A stretch of DNA of 64,000 nucleotides from Gamsiella multidivaricata (taxonomy: Eukaryota > Mortierellomycota > Mortierellomycetes > Mortierellales > Mortierellaceae): positions 124,001 to 188,000 of the forward strand of contig NW_026251745.1 in assembly GCF_025024155.1 (NCBI RefSeq), given 5' to 3'. The first letter of the stretch is position 1. Every line of letters begins with the position of its first letter. The position numbers and the translations under genes were made by a program. The notes beneath the pieces are model-generated. The model ran no database searches and was not told the origin of the DNA. It saw only the letters and a program-made list of their open reading frames with translations. Shown piece by piece: positions 39,944-51,853 of this stretch.

Positions 39944-41932
39944 ATGTCATTCCCAAAGGACAGTAAGCGTACCCAGCCTGATATCGCTCTCCCGGAGGAT
40001 GAGCAGCTGACGTTTGGACGGCAAGCCCCCTATGCCACCAGCTCAGCTACCTCGCACCCCGAGACAGAAGCTGAGCCATTATTATCAGAACCCTTCGCAG
40101 CATCACAACCCCCGAGCAATAGACGCACACCACAGGAGTTTGCGCCTCAAGGTCCGTTCAATCGAGACTACGAATAGAGGAAACCAAGGATTGCTTGGTA
40201 TTGTGCACGAATAATATCGAACGTTCGCCCTACCATTGTTTAACCAAGTGGTCTTGATCTTTTGCGCAAATGAACGACCAACAACAGATATACCTCCGCC
40301 AACGTACGAGGACGTAGTAAGGCCAAGGATGCCACAAGGCACCTACGGACCCAGTCCAAGCAACGAACCAGATAGTCCCAGGGCAAGTTCCGATCCCAAC
40401 TTCTCGACGCCATTGCTTGGTCAGGCACCAGCTACGCCATACACGACCATCCCTGTTCCGCCCGTACAGCCAACTTCACAGAGAGAAAGCTCGAGTGGTG
40501 AGTCAGTTTGTTTTAGTGTACTTTCAGACGGCTCGAACTGCATAGTATTTAATGAAATCAGGCACTTTTGCTGAGGAAACCTTTTGCTAACCAATCACTG
40601 GAATAACTTTTCTATGAACACATATCTAGAGGCTTCTAGCAAATGGAGCAGATTCTGGTTGGTCTTCTTCTTTGTCATCGTCGTTCTCTCGGTCATCGAT
40701 GACAATACTACAACGGTGTGTATACAAGAAACATAGTTCTCCTTTGGTTTATACAAGCGGCTGTGAACTGATACGTATCAATGTTCTGTGAATAGGGTGG
40801 TGACAGGGACGGTGATGACAGGAGCGGAGGTGACAAGTGCGGAGGAAAGAGCAGATACACAACAATTATTGCGAGTGCTGATCTGCAGTCGGATATTAGT
40901 GATTTTTCTGTGATTTCAAATGGAATGGTAAGTTTGTCTCTTAGGATGGCACTGCTTTCTAGTATCAAATATACAGTTCCTTCATGAAGGATACTCATGC
41001 ATGCATTGCATGCGCGCTGTGTCATTATTAATCTTGCTAGGCAAGCCACGTCGTTGTGGACCAAACAGCGGAGGGGGATTCGACCTCTGGAATGACAAAG
41101 CTTACTATTGAGGCTTCAGGAACTGAACGGGACGATCTTCGTACAATCAGACACGAGGTCAAGCAGGACTCTACCTATGGCACTATGAAGGCTACGGTCA
41201 CTGGTGTTTCCGGATCCGATAGGCCAGAGTGCTTGAGGACCGTCGTCAGGATCAGCTTTCCACCCACGAAAAGGACTGTTGAGAGGATCAAACTCTATGT
41301 TGTTGAGGGCAATGTGACTGTTGAGCTGCTCGATCCCAAGAAGCCATTGCAGGTCAGCGAATTAGACATCAAAGTGATAACAGGACACAGTCTTGTCAAT
41401 GCGGATGTTCTGAGCTTGGCTCGGATCGGCGGCAGCGTGGGAAGCATCAGGGGTGATATCGTCGTTGGCAGTGAGTTCTCGGCTCTGATGGTTGACGGCC
41501 ACATATCAATCAATCTGGTGCAGAAGAGTGAGCAGGATGCGATGGAGAGTAAGGTCGAGACAAACAATGGCAACATCATAGTCGGTCTTGTAAGTCGGAA
41601 GCAGGAAGCTATGCTTATTCGTTCAGTTGGTGGCAGCATGATTTAGCTTATCTCATTGTCTCTAACCATTATCTCTGGAATATTTACACCGCGTTTTTTT
41701 TTTCGTGCAGCCGACACCGTATGTAGGCGAGTTCAAGGTGGAGACGACGAATGGAAAGGCACAGCTCGTAGATTTCGACTCGAAAAGGACCCATGTCTCC
41801 TATGTGTCTCCTACAATGGTCAAGGGCTGGAGCTCTGCCACAGGAAAGTCGCCCGGATACTCAAGCTCCTTCATAAAGCTGGTAACCCGTAACGGACGAC
41901 CCACCCTATCCATGAAGCGTATCGAGTTGTAA
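39944..41932 (+). CDS. Single-pass membrane protein with a PPxY motif and beta-rich C-terminal domain
   Basis: Six exons (39944-40151, 40288-40497, 40630-40715, 40796-40927, 41041-41589, 41711-41932) give 468 residues and are frame-consistent. The N-terminal 140 residues are disordered and contain PPPTYEDV (PPxY at 73-76), a ligand for Nedd4/Rsp5-type WW domains. One membrane helix lies at about 148-162 (FWLVFFFVIVVLSVI) with no signal peptide, so a type II topology is likely. After a Gly/Asp linker comes a 260-residue beta-rich region with repeated NGNI/NGKA strands like DUF4097-type beta-helical adhesin domains. The family is not known to me. Ubiquitin-dependent sorting to the vacuole is the simplest guess for the PPxY. 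Confidence 0.82.
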
Positions 41933-42592
41933 CAATGACCCCTCTATACCATAAAGCTGTTTATTGTATATCCACATTTATATGCGAAGAAGACTTTAAA
42001 GACCTAAATGTCGGCGATTTGGTTACAGATACTGTCTCTTCATGCCCATACACCAGGTGGAATTGATTGATTCTTTAGGTAATACATTTTTCTCGTTGTC
42101 GTTGCACGGAGCAAATTCTTTAGTCCTCCAAGGCTGTCAAAGAATTTTATGCGCGGAATATAGATATAATAGATACCGTCGTGTGGAGTGTCTCTTAAAA
42201 TCTAGTCCTATTGAGCTGACGAATATTAAAGCCAAAGGCCCGCCCACATCATAGTCAATAGCATAGAGGGTGTATAAGAAAATCATAGACATCTAGCCTT
42301 CACAAACAGGGTCATAAAAAGCATTAGACTCATGTTCGGAATTATGCGAAGTATCGACTAAAGTGCATCGCAGCACGGAAAATTCAATGTTGAGGGCCTA
42401 GACTAGTTTGTCGCATAATTTTCTCAACTGACGCGTCTTTTGAGAGCGCGACTTTTTACGCGACGAGCGGCAGCAAATCGCATGGCGGTACCTGAGTGGC
42501 TTGCCTTTCTTTAACTCGCGCGCCTCTTTTGCCCATCCCTTCGCACAGCACTTTCATTCACACCCGACCGGACGACGCAGCAAAACAAGACT
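41933..42592. other. Intergenic region upstream of MED18
   Basis: 660 bp, AT-rich to 42440 and then GC-richer toward MED18. No gene, repeat or RNA was recognised. Confidence 0.5.
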
Positions 42593-43432
42593 ATGTCAGG
42601 ACCAGGATCAGCATCAGGAGGGGCTTCGTTTGAATGCAGCTTGAACGGCACAGTGCTCCCAGGACAATTCAGGCACCTATACGATCGACTCTTGGGATTG
42701 TGTGAACATGCTGCCCATTCAAAGATGTTTGAGCACGAGATGCTTTTTACGCCCGCCAGTAAGACCCCACACATGTTCGTGGACAAAGAAAAAAAAAAGA
42801 AAAAATAGAACAGGAAACCGAACGGAGGCTGAGATATCGTTTTTTCAATTGCTCTTTATTCCCTGCGGACGAAAATACTAGTTCAGAGACCTATCTATGC
42901 AGCCAGGAACGACGATGTCCACTTACGATTGCGAGTTAAGCTGACAGTTCTGGATCACGGCAAGAAGCAACAGCGAGACGAAAGTGGCAGCAGGAAGAAA
43001 CTGAAGGGCAGCAATAGCGTAGATGAGAGTGCAGCCACCACAGCTGGCAGTACTGACAAAGATAACGGTATACCAATTACGGACTCATTGAGCGGCGATA
43101 CAGGAATGACGTCTAGCACACAGGAGGCAGGGAACAAGGATCCAACTTCAACAGCAGGTGTTCTAGCTGATGGCTCACCGAAACAACACTCCTCGACGTT
43201 ATCGGGCGGTGATCCGTCACAAATGACAACAGTAACAGAAGGGATGGCGTCATCATCAATGGGACACCATCACGGATCGAAAGCCGTGGTGACGAGGCAG
43301 TATCAGCTATGTCAATACGGACACCCCGAACCTGGAAGGACGATCGTTGTGCGCTCGGCTATTCTGGTCAAGATCCATGGCGATGCATTCGGCTTTTTAT
43401 CCTTGCTTGGTTATGGGTAAGGGGTTTGGGAC

Positions 43433-43470
<38 letters not shown>

Positions 43471-43949
43471 CAGGACAGAAACGAGGGTAGCAGCTCGTGC
43501 TGATCAACGATATGTATTGCGTGTGTTCCGAGATAGGTTCGAAGATGAATTTGTTCGACGTGGATACAACTTCATGTATAATAACATTTGCAGGATATCG
43601 GTGTTCCGGAAATACAAGGTAATCGGCTAGAGGGTCTCTTCAGGATCAGTCTATTGAACAGTGTGCATATTACACAGGACATCTGTTTATCGATCTGTGG
43701 TTCTCACACCTTCTTTTTTTTTTTTTTTTTTTTTCTGTTTTGCGTTTACTCCCATAGCTCTCGAAGCAACACGATCCATTTTCAGCAATTGTGCCAGAGG
43801 GAGAAGCCGCTGGAGGGCACGCTCCCGATATAGCGTCGCCGTGGTTGGTCGAGATCACGTCGAGCTTCGTTTCGCAAGAAAACGTCAATTCAATGTCGGA
43901 TGAGATTAATGTGGTCAGGAATTTACTCGCAGGATCGGTCGTCTATTGA
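42593..43949 (+). CDS. MED18: Mediator complex subunit 18 (head module)
   Basis: Four exons (42593-42758, 42882-43416, 43474-43618, 43758-43949) give 345 residues and are frame-consistent. The N-terminus FECSLNGTVLPGQFRHLYDRLLGLCEH and EHEMLF is typical of Med18. The C-terminal sheet is present as RQYQLCQYG, GDAFGFLSLLGYG, ADQRYVLRVFRDRFEDEFVRRGYNF, ISVFRKYK and PWLVEITSSF. A disordered Ser/Thr/Gly insert of about 110 residues splits the two halves. Med18 joins Med20 and Med8 in the Mediator head that bridges activators to RNA polymerase II. Introns 2 and 3 each carry very long T runs. Confidence 0.88.
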
Positions 43950-44699
43950 ACTCATACTGGACGCCAGCTGTCCATATACAACAATAAAGCAATAGAATAT
44001 CGAAAAAAGGCATTATTGTGTCGAGATTTAGTTGGGGGGGTTAACATAATAGTAATTGAAGGGATACAAGCGTCAAGGGCAGTGGTGAAAGGTCGCGATT
44101 TTTCGATCTGACAGGTACATGATTTTGTACGTGTGGGTCAGTGGTTGATGGGAAGGTCGTCCCATTGGCGCGTGGGAAGCAAGGTTTTGGCCACGCACAG
44201 ACATGGCATGCAGGTTGTACCTTTTGTGTCTGCGCAGAGGCGCTTGTTTACGACCGTTGAACAGCAAATAGTGCAATCTTTTGTTCTCTTTTACAACCAC
44301 ACTGCCAACGCCGTTATCGTATTCATCCTAGACAACGTGAAGGAGTCCCTGTCCAGGACAAGCCCAAAATCACATCATTTTAGCGTAGCCAGACTACAAA
44401 AGGGCACCGTATTTTTTTTTTTTTTTTTCTCCCCCAGATTTCGATCATGGAATAGGGTTTAAGGCTCATTTCTACCAAGCAATATTCTTCATGTGCTAGA
44501 AATCGTTGTCAAGCCGTTGCGACAAGTAGCACAAGGATCAAATAGAAAACTAACAGTAAGAAGGAGGACATGCTGAACCAAACCAAAACCTTTTATTTGT
44601 TGGGGTGGGGGTGAGTGTATCGTGGCAACCTTCTTTTTTATCTTTGCTGTAGGGTCCCCCCCCTCTGGAAGCATGCGCCTTTGTCACCATACTCTTGAT

Positions 44700-44726
44700 C
44701 CCCCCTCCCCCTCCCCCTCCCCCCCC
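44700..44726 (-). repeat. G-quadruplex-type run (minus strand)
   Basis: On the plus strand four runs of five or more C are separated by single T residues. The minus strand is therefore GGGGG-A-GGGGG-A-GGGGG, a strong quadruplex candidate upstream of SAM synthetase. Confidence 0.7.
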
Positions 44727-46244
44727 AGTCTGGGCATCTCAGAAAAGTACTCATATTACGCGTTGGGACATGCTTAGAATGCGATCGGATGATATAAGGA
44801 GTCGGTCATCATGGTCAAAAACAGCAGTGGTCAAAGAAGATCGGAATGTCGATATGCATTTTTTGAAGAATGTTGCCCGATTGTCGGTGCTGCTTCTTTT
44901 ATTTTTATTTTTATTTTTTATTTATTTTCATCACATTTCACCAGTAATAAGGTCGACTTTGTGAGTTCGCACGGATGTGAGGTTCCTGAACGCGAAGGAG
45001 ACATGTTTCCTGTTTCCCACAGGCCAGCAAAAACGACAGTAAACTCTTCTCGCCGTGTCGATCTCATTGGCCGCCATAACTAGGAGAATCAAAGGTCCGG
45101 GTTGAATGGACGACGCGCAGGCATTGGGGCTTCCTATCCATTGAGATCCATCCAGATCGCGGACTTTTTTTCTGTGGTGATGAGTATGAGACCTGTCCCT
45201 GTTTTGAAAAATGGGGGAGTCTGGCTGGCATGGCGGTTCGTCTTCATGTGTCGTGGCAGTCACTTCTTTCAGTGGTCATCCAGGACCGGAATGATGTCGT
45301 GCCGTAACGAGCTGCTGATTGGCTGGCTGCCTTTTCTTTATTTCTCAGACCAAACGTGGGTGAAAAAAAAGTGAGATAGCTGATCCTCAACTCCGGTTGC
45401 TGCTTGAGCAGGTACATCTTTTTTTTTTTTCTTTTTCTTTTTGGCCTTGGGATGCCACGGGAAATGATTGCATTCCTGGCGCCTCGTAACAGGGTTACCG
45501 TGGGAAGTTATATGGTATAGCTCTTCGATTGCTCCATTGTTTGATCCTGATCGGTCACCTCAACGGTCCGACGCGTGCTAACGAGGATACCACTGATGAT
45601 CCTGATGACTCTTCCAGGTGAGGTGAAATCCTGTTGTACATGCATAAATGTAATACGAGATCGAGCAATTGGAGAGGATATGTCCCTGTGTGCGCGAGCG
45701 TGAAGAAGAATTACCGTGGAGGGAAGGAGAGAAGGAGAGTGTTAGATTGATACGTGACAACAGCAAGATCTCGAATGATTACCGGGCAGCGGACACCCAA
45801 AGGAATAGAGGATAATGGTGGTGCGAGAGACAACCACTCGAGAAGAGGAAGAAGGGGTCGATGGCGACGATAATGGCGACGGCAGATGATGATTCAAGGC
45901 CAGCCGAGTAAGGGTGGAGGTGTTGTTCGTGTTTGATTTGATTATTGTGTGATGTGAGCGCAAGATGATTTGATAAAAGGCAAACGAGCATGGTGGGGGC
46001 GTGCCAGGAATGTGTTCCTTCCTTGTCGTTCCTATTTCTTCTCGTGTTCTTCATGTGGATGCGGACGATGCGTGGATGGGTGTGAATGTTAACTCCGGCG
46101 GTGCGCTGGTGTCTGTTCCTTGGCTGGCTGGGCCCCCTCCCCCAATGCGATGGACAGAGTCCGTTGTTCTCGTCCTTGAAGCTGGAGCGAGGCAAAAAAA
46201 AATAAAGTCCGTTTCCCCCAACTTTGGCTCCCTCCTGAGGCCCA

Positions 46245-46252
46245 TATAAATA
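46245..46252 (+). promoter_or_regulatory. TATA box of the SAM synthetase gene
   Basis: TATAAATA about 130 bp before the ATG, followed by a pyrimidine-rich leader of CT runs (46275-46330) typical of highly expressed fungal genes. Confidence 0.6.
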
Positions 46253-46381
46253 TACGCCATCAAGAAACGAAAAATTTTCCCTCTTCTTCTTTCCTCTTCT
46301 TTCTCCCTCTCTCTTCCTCCTTGCTTCTCCCTCATCCACCCTCATCACCACCGCCCCACCACCCTAATCTCAAAAGTCATC

Positions 46382-47952
46382 ATGTCCACCTTCCTCTTCA
46401 CCTCCGAGTCCGTCGGCGAGGGCCACCCCGGTATGTATTTCTCAACGAAAACAGAAAAAAAAAGAAGAAAAAAAAGGCACACCGCTTTGGAATGAGCAAC
46501 GGAAACCGATCTCACGAAGAGATCGTTTTTCTGAAAAAAAAAGCTACCTCTTTGCTGACCTGTATCTTGCCTCGTGCTTTCCTCTCTTGCCCGTGTCAAT
46601 TGTAGACAAGATCTGCGACCAGGTCTCTGATGCTATTCTCGATGCTTGCTTGACTCAGGATCCCATGTCCAAGGTTGCTTGCGAGACCGCCGCTAAGACC
46701 GGTATGATCATGGTTCTCGGAGAGATCACCACCAAGGCCACTCTCGACTACCAGAAGATCATTCGTCAGACCATCAAGAACATTGGTTATGATGACTCTG
46801 AGAAGGGCTTCGACTACAAGACCTGCAACGTTCTTGTCGCCATTGAGCAGCAGTCCCCTGATATCTACCAGGGTCTTGTCCAGAAGGGTTTCAACGTCGA
46901 GGACATTGGAGCTGGTGACCAGGGTATCATGTTCGGCTATGCCACCGATGAGACTCCCGAGCTCATGCCCTTGACCTTGACGTTGTCCCACAAGTTGAAC
47001 AAGAAGATGGCCGACGGTCGCCGTGACGGATCCCTCCCCTTCCTCCGCCCCGACTCCAAGACCCAAGTCACCATCGAGTACAAGAACGAGGGTGGTGCTT
47101 TGGTCCCCATCCGTGTCCACACCGTCGTCATCTCTGTCCAGCACTCTGCTGATGTCGACAACGAGACCCTCCGCAAGGCCCTCAAGGAGGAGGTCATCGA
47201 GAAGGTCATCCCCGCCAAGTACCTTACTCCCGAAACCATCTACCATCTCCAGCCCTCCGGCAAGTTCATCATCGGTGGTCCCCAGGGTGATGCCGGTGTC
47301 ACTGGACGCAAGATCATTGTCGATACCTACGGTGGTCACGGTGCCCACGGAGGGTAAGTCGCGTCTTGTTTGCTTGATTGCTTGTCTTTTTTTTTTTTTT
47401 TTTTTTAGGAAATGCAATTGAGTTTACACGTGCTAATGTTTGTTCCTGATTCATTAATTAACATTTGCTTCAAACATTCTTTTATCTGTCGTGTAGTGGA
47501 GCTTTCTCTGGAAAGGACTGGTCCAAGGTCGATCGCTCTGCTGCCTACACTGGCCGCTGGATCGCCAAGTCAATCGTCGCTGCTGGCCTTGCTCGCCGCG
47601 CCCTTGTCCAGCTCTCGTACGCCATCGGTGTCGCCGAGCCCACCTCGGTCTTCGTCGACACCTACGGCACCGGCACGAAGTCCGATGAGGAGATTCTCGC
47701 CATTGTCAAGAAGAACTTCGATCTCCGCCCCGGTGTCATCGTCAAGGAGTTGGATCTCTTCAAGCCCATCTACACCAAGACCGCCTGCTACGGTCACTTT
47801 GGTCGTGATGAGTTCACCTGGTACGTTTCATTATTTCTGCTGTTTAACTGTATACACTTTGTATGCTCAGTTAGTCAGACGCTAACGATTGTCTTCTGTT
47901 TCATTCATTTCTTGTCATCAACAGGGAGCAGCCCCGCAAGCTTGAGTTTTAA
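46382..47952 (+). CDS. SAM2: S-adenosylmethionine synthetase
   Basis: Four exons (46382-46430, 46606-47353, 47497-47820, 47925-47952) give 382 residues and are frame-consistent. All family signatures are present: [17 protein letters not shown] at the N-terminus, [33 protein letters not shown], and [18 protein letters not shown]. It makes S-adenosylmethionine from methionine and ATP in the cytosol. Strong C-ending codon bias marks a highly expressed gene. Introns are short; the third-exon acceptor follows a long T run. Confidence 0.98.
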
Positions 47953-48570
47953 AGAGTGAGCAAAATAAGAAAAAAGGCGTGCGCGACTGTTTGATACTGG
48001 ACATTTGCTCCGGTTGACATGGACGGTCGTGTATCTGTATATGCAATATCGATTGAGGGATCTTTTTACAACGAACGTCCTTTATTCAAGTCCAAAACAA
48101 CAGGTGGTTCAACCCATTCCTGTTTTTGCCCTTTTCTATTTTTCCAAAATCTTTTAAACCAAAAAAAACATCCCCCCAAAAGCAATACCACACTGATGTT
48201 CAACGTTTTTTAAAAATCCCCGCTTTGTATGTAGACTTTTTCTTTTTGCTGTTTCATCTCTTATAACCATTGTTCAACACAATAAATGTACTTTTACCGC
48301 CCCTACCGCATAAACCAAAGAAGACTTTCTATTGCCCAATTGTGAAGGTGTAGCTGTTGAAAAAAAATGATCCCATGGAGATTCATATGAGCGAACCAAC
48401 TGATTGGCAAGCGTAGTTCAGCTCTGTAGAAGGACGTTTTCAGCGCGTCCCATCGCTTTAGAAACGGTAGAAACCATGGGCGATCATCCTTTACTGTACA
48501 GGTTCATGTTTATTATGAATAAAAAAAATAAATAAAAAAAGGTCCGAATTATTGGACAGGGAAAATCTCT
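47953..48570. other. Convergent 3' region between SAM synthetase and the ENT transporter
   Basis: 618 bp between two converging 3' ends. AATAAA-type signals are present near 48281 and, on the minus strand, near 48520. No gene. Confidence 0.5.
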
Positions 48571-50890
48571 CTAAGAGGCACAACCGCCTCTGGCGCACAT
48601 CAAGGCGCGCACACCAAAGCTGGCGACACTTCCCAAGGCCAACCCAGCTGTCAACCAGAATCCGAGCTTGACCCCCACACGGCCCTTCTTCTCCCCTCCG
48701 AGAACACAGGCCGGACCGACCATCATGACGATACTGCCCAGATATCCGTTCGAAAGCGCAAACAAGAAGACCAATAAGAACCAGATTTCGTCGCGCTGGA
48801 TCAACAATGGCAACAACCGGCTCTCTGAAGAAATCGGCAAATTGGCGGTCAAGAAGATTGGGATGAAGACAAAACGTCCGAGAGCAAAGACCATGTACCG
48901 CAGTTGCTGTTTTCGTGTCGGATGCTTTGTGTTGGGCGCGAACCATGCAAAGGCAGGCAGGGCCTTGCCTGTCCAATCGCCCACGTTGTAGGTCAAGAAA
49001 TGCAGTGGCACAAACAAGTCTCCAGAAACGCGAGGTCGATCCGGAGCAGTGTTGTTGGATTCGACGAGTGCGGTCAAGGATGGGAAGAGCGACAGGGTCA
49101 GGCCAAAGACCAGGGTGATGGAAATGTAGAGTACCAGGAGCGGGTGGGTCTTCTTCTTGGGATAGATATCCTGCATCAGCTGCATAGCACTCTCGTCGGT
49201 CGCCAGGGCGGTCGCGCCGAGACTCGCGCTCCTGTAATGGTTCACACGCTCGGCGGCTTCATGCTCAGCCTGTTCCTCTGCATGACGACGTTGGTTCTCG
49301 GCGATCATGGCGGGCGTGATGGTCACGGTCGTAACGCCCGAGGTCATGGAGCTGGTGGAGTTGCGTCGTCCATCGTCTTGATCCGTCTGTCCATCCGCGG
49401 TATCGTTGTTGTCGTCGTTGATGCTGCCGCTGTTCAACAAGGAGGGAGAAGGTGGTGCCAGGAACTCGATCGGCTGACGAGGTTGCTCCTCTGTGTGGTA
49501 CCCATAGATGGGCAAACGGATCAGAAGCGCATGTGCCAGAACCGAAACTACGGTGAAGCCCAATGCGAAGGAGAAGAACAAGAAGGCGGAATGTTCCAGT
49601 CCCTCACTCCTGCGACGCCCTCCTCTACTATGATCTCCTCGTCCAGCGAGCGATGATGATGATGATGATGATGATGGTGATGATAACAAGAGAAGATCGT
49701 CCGTGTAAGAACTGCCCTTGGGTGGGGACAGGATTTGAGTGACAATCTGTGAGATCGCAACGCCTGCTCCAGCTAGTCCTTGTCCTCTGTTTCGATACCG
49801 CCCAAAAAATGAAAGTTAAAAAAAAAAAAAAGCCCATCAGGCGACTTTCCGTTAGCAGCAGCTTGCAGCAGTAGACCATAAACTCTCTTTTTTTTTGGTG
49901 CAGGAATCTGACGATTGGATTACACACTAATCACACGAGGACTTACAACATGACACCCTGGACATGCCTGCCGGTGAATTTGGATGCGAGGCCAAACATC
50001 CCGTTCTGGACCATGGAGGTAGAAATCGCAGACAGGGACAGCATGGACAGGGCAAAGTAAAAATAGGTGGTCGAATCAAGTCCAAAGTCGTACTGGATCG
50101 AAACTAGGATCGATAGGAAGACGGTTGCGTTCAAGAGTAAACTTCCGATGATGTGTGTCGTTCCGGGGGCCTAAAATTTGGGGGACACAAAGATCGGAGC
50201 GTCGTCAGTTCATCGTACATTAACGAGCCACTTTCCGAGGAGAAAAATGAAAAATGAAAAAAAGACGACGACATCGATGTTTCTTTGAGGGGGTTTTGGT
50301 CTAGGCTCCTTGTTCATATGTCTTTGTAATGCTTCCTGGTACAAAAAGAAAAGAAGAAAAAAAAAACGCTGGCCGTTAAACATGGCAGCCGAGTTGACTC
50401 TGGTTACCTGCTTTTGGATCAGGATTGAACTTCCAACGACAAGCAGATTCGTGCCCATGAACGCTATCGAGAAGTAGTTCTGAAAGTTGTTTTCATACGG
50501 TGATCCTGTAAACCGCAGTTTGAAGAACCCTTGAGCAGTAATAAACACTACAAAGCGTGAAACGAACAAAGAGTCAGTCTTCTTTCTAAACACAGCAACT
50601 TGACAAGGTCAATGGTCATTCCTCTTTTTTTTCATCTCGATGCTGCTGATTCTCGAATTACCATTCCACGGCAAGAGCATGGATGCACCCTGGAGGACCA
50701 TGATCCAATAGGAGATTCGCCAGGGATCTGCAGGTGGCCCCTGTTCGACTGTTCTGTGCCTCGTCAAGAGGTGTGAAGTTTCATACTCGTCATTGTCGTC
50801 GTCTGGTTGGGACTCTCCCAGGTGGTTGGAGTTGTGGTCCCCGTTCTGCGGCCAGAGGGGCGTTGTCTCGTCCACTGCTGCAGCTGGCAT
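48571..50890 (-). CDS. Equilibrative nucleoside transporter (ENT/SLC29 family)
   Basis: Four exons (50890-50662, 50547-50408, 50170-49947, 49786-48571) give 602 residues and are frame-consistent. The N-terminus is acidic and disordered with a LL-type sorting-like motif. The membrane body has the ENT hallmarks GASMLLPWNVFITAQGFF in helix 1, TGRHVQGVMLGQGLAGAGVA, and FLTYNVGDWTGK and GRFVFIPIF in the C-terminal half, consistent with 11 helices. The long central loop contains a Ser run encoded by a (TCA)n repeat (49648-49690). It moves nucleosides down their gradient at the vacuole or plasma membrane; yeast Fun26 is vacuolar. Confidence 0.94.
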
Positions 50891-51853
50891 TCCCTTGTAA
50901 GCGAATCGGGTCCGTCTGAGGCGTGTAAATGTGATATGATCTGCTCGCGCTGCCTGGCCTTGTCGGATGTGGAAGAGAAGAAAAAAAGAGGATTGGAAGA
51001 GCAGGAAAGGAGTAAAACAACGAAGGGAGAGAACGAGATTTTGTTTGCTGTTCCAAATGGCTCTCAAGGATACGGACACCAAGGGACCATCCCCATGGCT
51101 GATGCAATCAATTCACTTTTTTCATATCCAATTACTCTGTGGATTTATGGATATGAGGAAATGCTTACTCGTCTGACCAAGGCCTGCTCTGACTGGCCAC
51201 AGCCATTGTCGGGTGCCAGAGAATACCAGAGGCACCAGCTGAACCAGCTAATTCCCACAATCCCGTGACATAATCCTGTATAAAAAAAAAAAAAACTCCC
51301 CGTAGTCAGCAGTCCATAGTCAATGCGCTGGGTGAGCACCAGCAATAGAGTTATGACTTTTGTATGAGAAAAGAAGAGAGCATGGCTACCTGGGTACACA
51401 CAACGACCGTTGAAGAGCAGACAGACAGCCTGCTTCTCTCTGGCCTGCTGTCTGTCCTCTGCTGTCGTTCTTCCCGCTATTTGCTACTTTACTATTTTAT
51501 TTACCCTGTCATATCGTTATACCGCACCCTCGTGTGTCTCTCGATGACAACAGTACTCGCGAAGAGACGACGGAAACGCGTCAAGGAAGCCTGGAATGTG
51601 CCCCTCACGTGCGAATGTTTTTTATCCATCTGGCAGTCACGGCAGCAGTTTATTATCTCCAGCAGATGAAAAAAAGAGTTTCTCTGTCCTCAGGGCAGCC
51701 TTCCTACGGGGCAGAGCAGAAACAGAAACAGAGATAATAAAAACCCCGAAAGGACACCCTTCTCTCTCTTCTTCTTCGTTCCGCGTTCCCGAATTCCACT
51801 CCGCAGACCCGACCCTTCCGCACTTGCTTCCCTCCCTCTGCAGCATATCAGCC
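50891..51853. promoter_or_regulatory. Divergent promoter region between ENT and GGC1
   Basis: 963 bp between two start codons facing apart. A CT-rich leader (51765-51840) precedes GGC1. No other gene. Confidence 0.5.

Larger units (their letters stand above)
43950..46381. other. Intergenic region upstream of SAM synthetase, 2.4 kb
   Basis: No convincing gene in 2.4 kb. It contains T tracts (44411-44428, 45418-45430), a C-rich run at 44700-44726, and the SAM-synthetase promoter at its right end. Several 60-190-codon ORFs lack domains and contain poly-Phe or poly-Lys from homopolymers. A long leader or noncoding RNA could lie here, but nothing in the bases proves it. Confidence 0.5.

Noticed and set aside
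45779..46351. 190-codon minus-strand ORF in the SAM synthetase promoter
   Set aside because: Begins in the complement of the CT-rich leader; Arg/Lys/Glu-rich start from that tract and no domain.
46596..47417. 273-codon minus-strand ORF opposite SAM synthetase
   Set aside because: It is the mirror of a strongly C-biased coding exon, which removes stops from the antisense frame. The residues are simple Leu/Asp/Gly patterns with no domain.
48904..49656. 250-codon plus-strand ORF
   Set aside because: Antisense to the large ENT exon, whose frame and motifs are clear.
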